A stretch of DNA of 64,000 bases. Source: Bradyrhizobium sp. CB1650. Lineage in GTDB: Bacteria; Pseudomonadota; Alphaproteobacteria; Rhizobiales; Xanthobacteraceae. The notes under the pieces are model-generated. The model worked only from the letters and a program-made list of their open reading frames with translations, was not told where the DNA came from and did not search any database. The translations under genes were made by a program, and so were the position numbers. Positions 61,707-64,000 of this stretch are shown here, piece by piece (position 1 is the stretch's first letter; each line of letters starts with the position of its first letter). The stretch spans positions 2,757,501-2,821,500 of the forward strand of contig NZ_CP121695.1 of the NCBI RefSeq assembly GCF_029761915.1, read 5' to 3'.

Positions 61707-62239
61707 ATGGAACCGGGCCATTGGCCGTCGGATCACTCCGACGCGCTTCGCGACTATTTTCTCAAGGGCATGTCTTACGCGGAGATCGGAAGGGAGATTA
61801 ACGCAAGATTCGGAACGTCTTATACGCGCAATGCGGTGGTCGGCCGCGCCAAGCGGCTCGGGCTCGCCGCGTCCGCACGGATGAAGAGCCCATCGATCGT
61901 CCCGGCCTTTCCCGGCGAGCCCTGTCTGTTTCCATCGCGACCTCCGGCGTTGCAGAGCTGGAGCGTGCCGCCGAAATCAGCAATGAAGCCAGCCGCTCCC
62001 GTGAAATTGCGCGCTGCGTGGGCATCAAGCCGCGCCTGATCTCGCTGCTCGAACTTGCGCCGGGCGACTGCCGCTATCCCTATGGCGGCGACAAGGACGG
62101 GGAGGAGATCACCTTCTGCGGTCATCCCCGTCAGCCCGGCGCGACCTATTGTACGCCGCATTTTCATCTGACGCGCGGGCCCGGCACGTTCGCGCGCGTC
62201 GCATGCCCTGTCGTGCTGAGGCTCGTTTCGGCCGCCTGA
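61707..62239 (+). pseudogene. GcrA-like cell-cycle regulator gene with a frameshift
   Basis: From the ATG at 61707 the frame gives an N-terminal HTH like GcrA (LRDYFLKGMSYAEIGREINA, RNAVVGRAKRLGL) and a Pro-rich linker to about PVKLR. An extra GC in the GCGCGC at 62009-62014 shifts the frame to a false end at 62039. In the +2 frame (open to 62239) the expected continuation follows: CVGIKPRLISLLELAPGDCR, YPYGG, FCGHPRQPGATYC, a conserved GcrA-like zinc-binding tail. Either a 2-bp duplication or a sequence error. Confidence 0.72.
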
Positions 62240-62287
62240 CGGACCCAACCGTCCTTTCTTCCATCGTCAATTTCTCAAGGAATCCGC

Positions 62288-62863
62288 GTGGTGCGCGCCA
62301 GACGCAACAAGTCCTACAGGTTGGCAGAACTCTACGACCGGCGCTCGCGCGACCTGCCGTTCAATGCCGAAGTGGCCGAAATCGAGGTCGATGACCCCTT
62401 GGCGTTCGAGCCGGGCGAGAGGATCATCGCGATGCGCTCGATCCGCAGCGATCCGCTCGGCCGGCTGCATTCGCATCGCCAGATCGACGAGGCGCAATAC
62501 CGCGGTGGTCGCGCCTTCCAGAACGATTGGGAGAGGGCGGAACGCGGTCCCCGGGCGGTAGATCCGACCCGCGAATATGTCGACGGTACGCGCACGCCCG
62601 AGGCGGTTACCGAGAGCCAGCGCCAGGCGGTGCTGCGGCTAAACCGCGTCGAGCGCGAGCTCGGCACTGACGGGGCCGCGCTGGTGCACGACGTGCTGGT
62701 CCTGGGTCTGACCATGGATCAGATCGGGCAGCGCCGCGCCGTGCGCACCCAGCGTTGGAACGACTATTTCGCTCGACGATTTCGCGAATGCCTCGACCGG
62801 CTCGCGCTGGTCTACGGCTTTGCGACGGAAACCGGAACGCCGCGCGCAGAAAGGCGCCGATGA
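62288..62863 (+). CDS. DUF6456-like protein
   Basis: 191 aa from a GTG at 62288 (AAGGAATC upstream). The helical C-terminal half (LRLNRVERELGTDGAALVHD; RFRECLDRLALVYGF) and the N-terminal region with ELYDRRSRDLPFNAEVAEIE, IRSDPLGRLHSHRQIDEAQY and AVDPTREYVDGTRTPEAVTE match, from memory, proteins called DUF6456, common in rhizobial genomes close to XRE and GcrA-like genes. It may bind DNA or sense phage, but this is a guess. Starts 48 bp after the GcrA-like frame ends. Confidence 0.78.
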   Translation: MVRARRNKSYRLAELYDRRSRDLPFNAEVAEIEVDDPLAFEPGERIIAMRSIRSDPLGRLHSHRQIDEAQYRGGRAFQNDWERAERGPRAVDPTREYVDGTRTPEAVTESQRQAVLRLNRVERELGTDGAALVHDVLVLGLTMDQIGQRRAVRTQRWNDYFARRFRECLDRLALVYGFATETGTPRAERRR

Positions 62864-62909
62864 GAGCGGCTCGCCGGCGACCTCGGCCGCCGGCGTGCCA
62901 ATTCGCCGC

Positions 62910-63266
62910 TTACGGATGCGGCACGATCTGGTACGGCGTCGTGTAGGGCTCGACGCGAAGCGAGGCGTTGGCGAGGAGCCCGACCTTGACGGTCGGCGCC
63001 TGCTGCAACTCGCCGTTCGGGCCACGATGCACGTTGTACTGCCAGACGGTGAGGTCGCCCTTCCGCGCCAGCGCGTGCGCAACGGCGCTCGCATCGTTGC
63101 CGCCGAGCGCCTGCAACTCCTCCGCTGACAATCCGATGATGATTTCGTCCTTGATGGTGACGATCTTGAAGAGGTTCATTTTGGTTTCCTGCGCCCAAGC
63201 GACGGGTATTGAGAGAGTGAGGAGCGCAACCGCGGCGCCGTTGATGACATCGCAGCGAGAAAGCAT
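62910..63266 (-). CDS. Small exported protein
   Basis: 118 aa. Signal peptide VINGAAVALLTLSIPVAWAQ, mature part KMNLFKIVTIKDEIIIGLSA, LGGNDASAVAHALARKGDLT and an end VKVGLLANASLRVEPYTTPY. Rich in short beta-like stretches; no cysteines in the mature part. Similar short exported proteins are frequent in the genus. Periplasmic or secreted; function unknown. Divergent from the frameshifted exported gene at 63461. Confidence 0.8.
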   Translation of the reverse strand: MLSRCDVINGAAVALLTLSIPVAWAQETKMNLFKIVTIKDEIIIGLSAEELQALGGNDASAVAHALARKGDLTVWQYNVHRGPNGELQQAPTVKVGLLANASLRVEPYTTPYQIVPHP

Positions 63267-63460
63267 GCCGTCGTCCTTTGATGCTGAGGCGCGCCCGAAT
63301 CGAAGAGGTCAGTCGGCCATGGCGCCCGTGATCCGCGTGGCCGTTTCGCACCGCTTGGTCGTCCGATCTTGAACGGCGGTTCACGGATTGGGAAATATCG
63401 GGGATCGAGCAACCATGACGCGGAGGGCAGAGTCCAAGGCGCTTCGAGAGGACGCGTCAA

Positions 63461-63825
63461 ATGAAATTGATTGTCACGGTTTGCATTCTTGCCTCACTTG
63501 GCCTGTCCGCAGCGGCCGCGGCCGCCGATCCCTTCCATGTCGCGAACTGGACGGTCACGATGGCCGTGGTTGCGCCGTGCCTGTGCCAAGGCCGCAGTAC
63601 AAGGTAACGGATTATGGCCCCGACATGATCCTCCATGGCGCTTTCGACGAGCCGCAACGCGCCGACAAGAATGCGGATCCCAAGGCGCTCGCCGCGTCGC
63701 TCGGCTTTGCCAGGGCAATATCAAGACGCTGGGAGGCCGGTTGCGAGATCGACTTTCATTTCATCGACGATGCAACCGCCGAGATCGGACTCAACAATTA
63801 CGTGTATATGCTGAACAAGCAATAG
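63461..63825 (+). pseudogene. Small exported protein gene with a frameshift
   Basis: The ATG at 63461 opens a frame with a signal peptide (MKLIVTVCILASLGLSAAAA), then DPFHVANWTVT, and a stop at 63605. In another frame the sequence goes on as YKVTDYGPDMILHGAFDEPQ, then SLGFARAISRRWEAGCEIDF and ends DNATAEIG-like ATAEIGLNNYVYMLNKQ at 63825, clearly protein-like. The junction is near 63557, so a single small indel separates leader and body. A sequence error is as likely as decay. Confidence 0.6.
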
Positions 63826-64000
63826 TCCGCTCGCGCGGCACCCGGCTCGGGGCTTCGACGATCCCGATCGGAGGCGATCTCTCAAATCGAGACGATATGT
63901 TCGCATTACGATCTGCGGCTCTGTTCACATTCAGACACAAAACAAAGGGCAATGCCGCGGCATCGATGCCAATCAAGGCCGCGTGTGCGGCGATGCCGCT
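63826..64000. other. Window end without recognised genes
   Basis: 175 bp. The open frames here overlap on the minus strand and lack start signals or family patterns. Nothing is called. Confidence 0.5.

Overview
The window looks like a chromosomal segment of a Bradyrhizobium-type alphaproteobacterium (Nitrobacteraceae). This rests on high GC, the typical families (PQQ-dependent catabolism ABC system, GcrA-like and S24-repressor genes, many short exported proteins of the genus) and intergenic palindromes of the 'CTCTCCC...GGGAGAG' and 'GGGCTTGTCCCGGCCATCCACG' kinds that I associate with that group. I see no rRNA, tRNA, CRISPR array or intact prophage. The genus is inferred from memory of families, not from a search.

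Region 1 (1-13.2 kb) is a periplasmic quinoprotein alcohol / C1 oxidation module. An MxaJ/XoxJ-type binding protein and a CXXCW-type rhodanese-like protein face a five-gene minus-strand operon (binding protein, beta-propeller, ABC ATPase, ABC permease, exported protein). S-formylglutathione hydrolase (formaldehyde detoxification), a NarL-type response regulator and its histidine kinase (FlhR/FlhS-like layout), and a TonB-dependent receptor follow. Three TCGGGAA half-sites lie just before the receptor gene.

Region 2 (13.2-19.4 kb) is a patchy accessory stretch: palindromic repeats, a poly-Gly exported peptide, a glutamate-receptor-like channel with a non-potassium filter, an AraC regulator, a cupin gene broken by two frameshifts, a methyltransferase and the tail of an IS5-type transposase.

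Region 3 (19.4-32.7 kb) is housekeeping and stress: a Tat-exported GH1 glycosidase, thiolase, HU, a lon operon with Hsp20 and a tiny basic protein, a YciF-like ferritin-fold protein, MarC, a CLC channel and several small exported or membrane proteins.

Region 4 (32.8-54.3 kb) is a large purine catabolism and uptake island: DUF3830, allantoinase PuuE, a fused OHCU decarboxylase / HIU hydrolase, xanthine dehydrogenase (FeS-Mo fusion plus FAD subunit), an 8-oxoguanine/guanine deaminase-like amidohydrolase, two complete BMP-family nucleoside/purine ABC importers, a possible Tsx-like outer-membrane channel, a CMP/dCMP-type deaminase, a biuret/triuret-hydrolase-like cysteine hydrolase and an allantoate amidohydrolase. 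Together they can carry guanine or xanthine to ureidoglycolate, except that no uricase is present. The xdh/deaminase divergent promoter has a perfect GTCTTGCAAGAC palindrome and a second, related site.

Region 5 (54.3-64 kb) holds an unrecognised 457-aa protein, a MoxR/CoxE-like pair, a quinone oxidoreductase, and a phage-flavoured regulatory patch: a LexA/CI-type self-cleaving repressor, a frameshifted GcrA-like gene and a DUF6456-like gene, with repeated CGGAAT elements in the intergenic gaps. Three genes in the window carry visible frameshifts (cupin, GcrA-like, small exported protein). They may be real decay or sequence errors.
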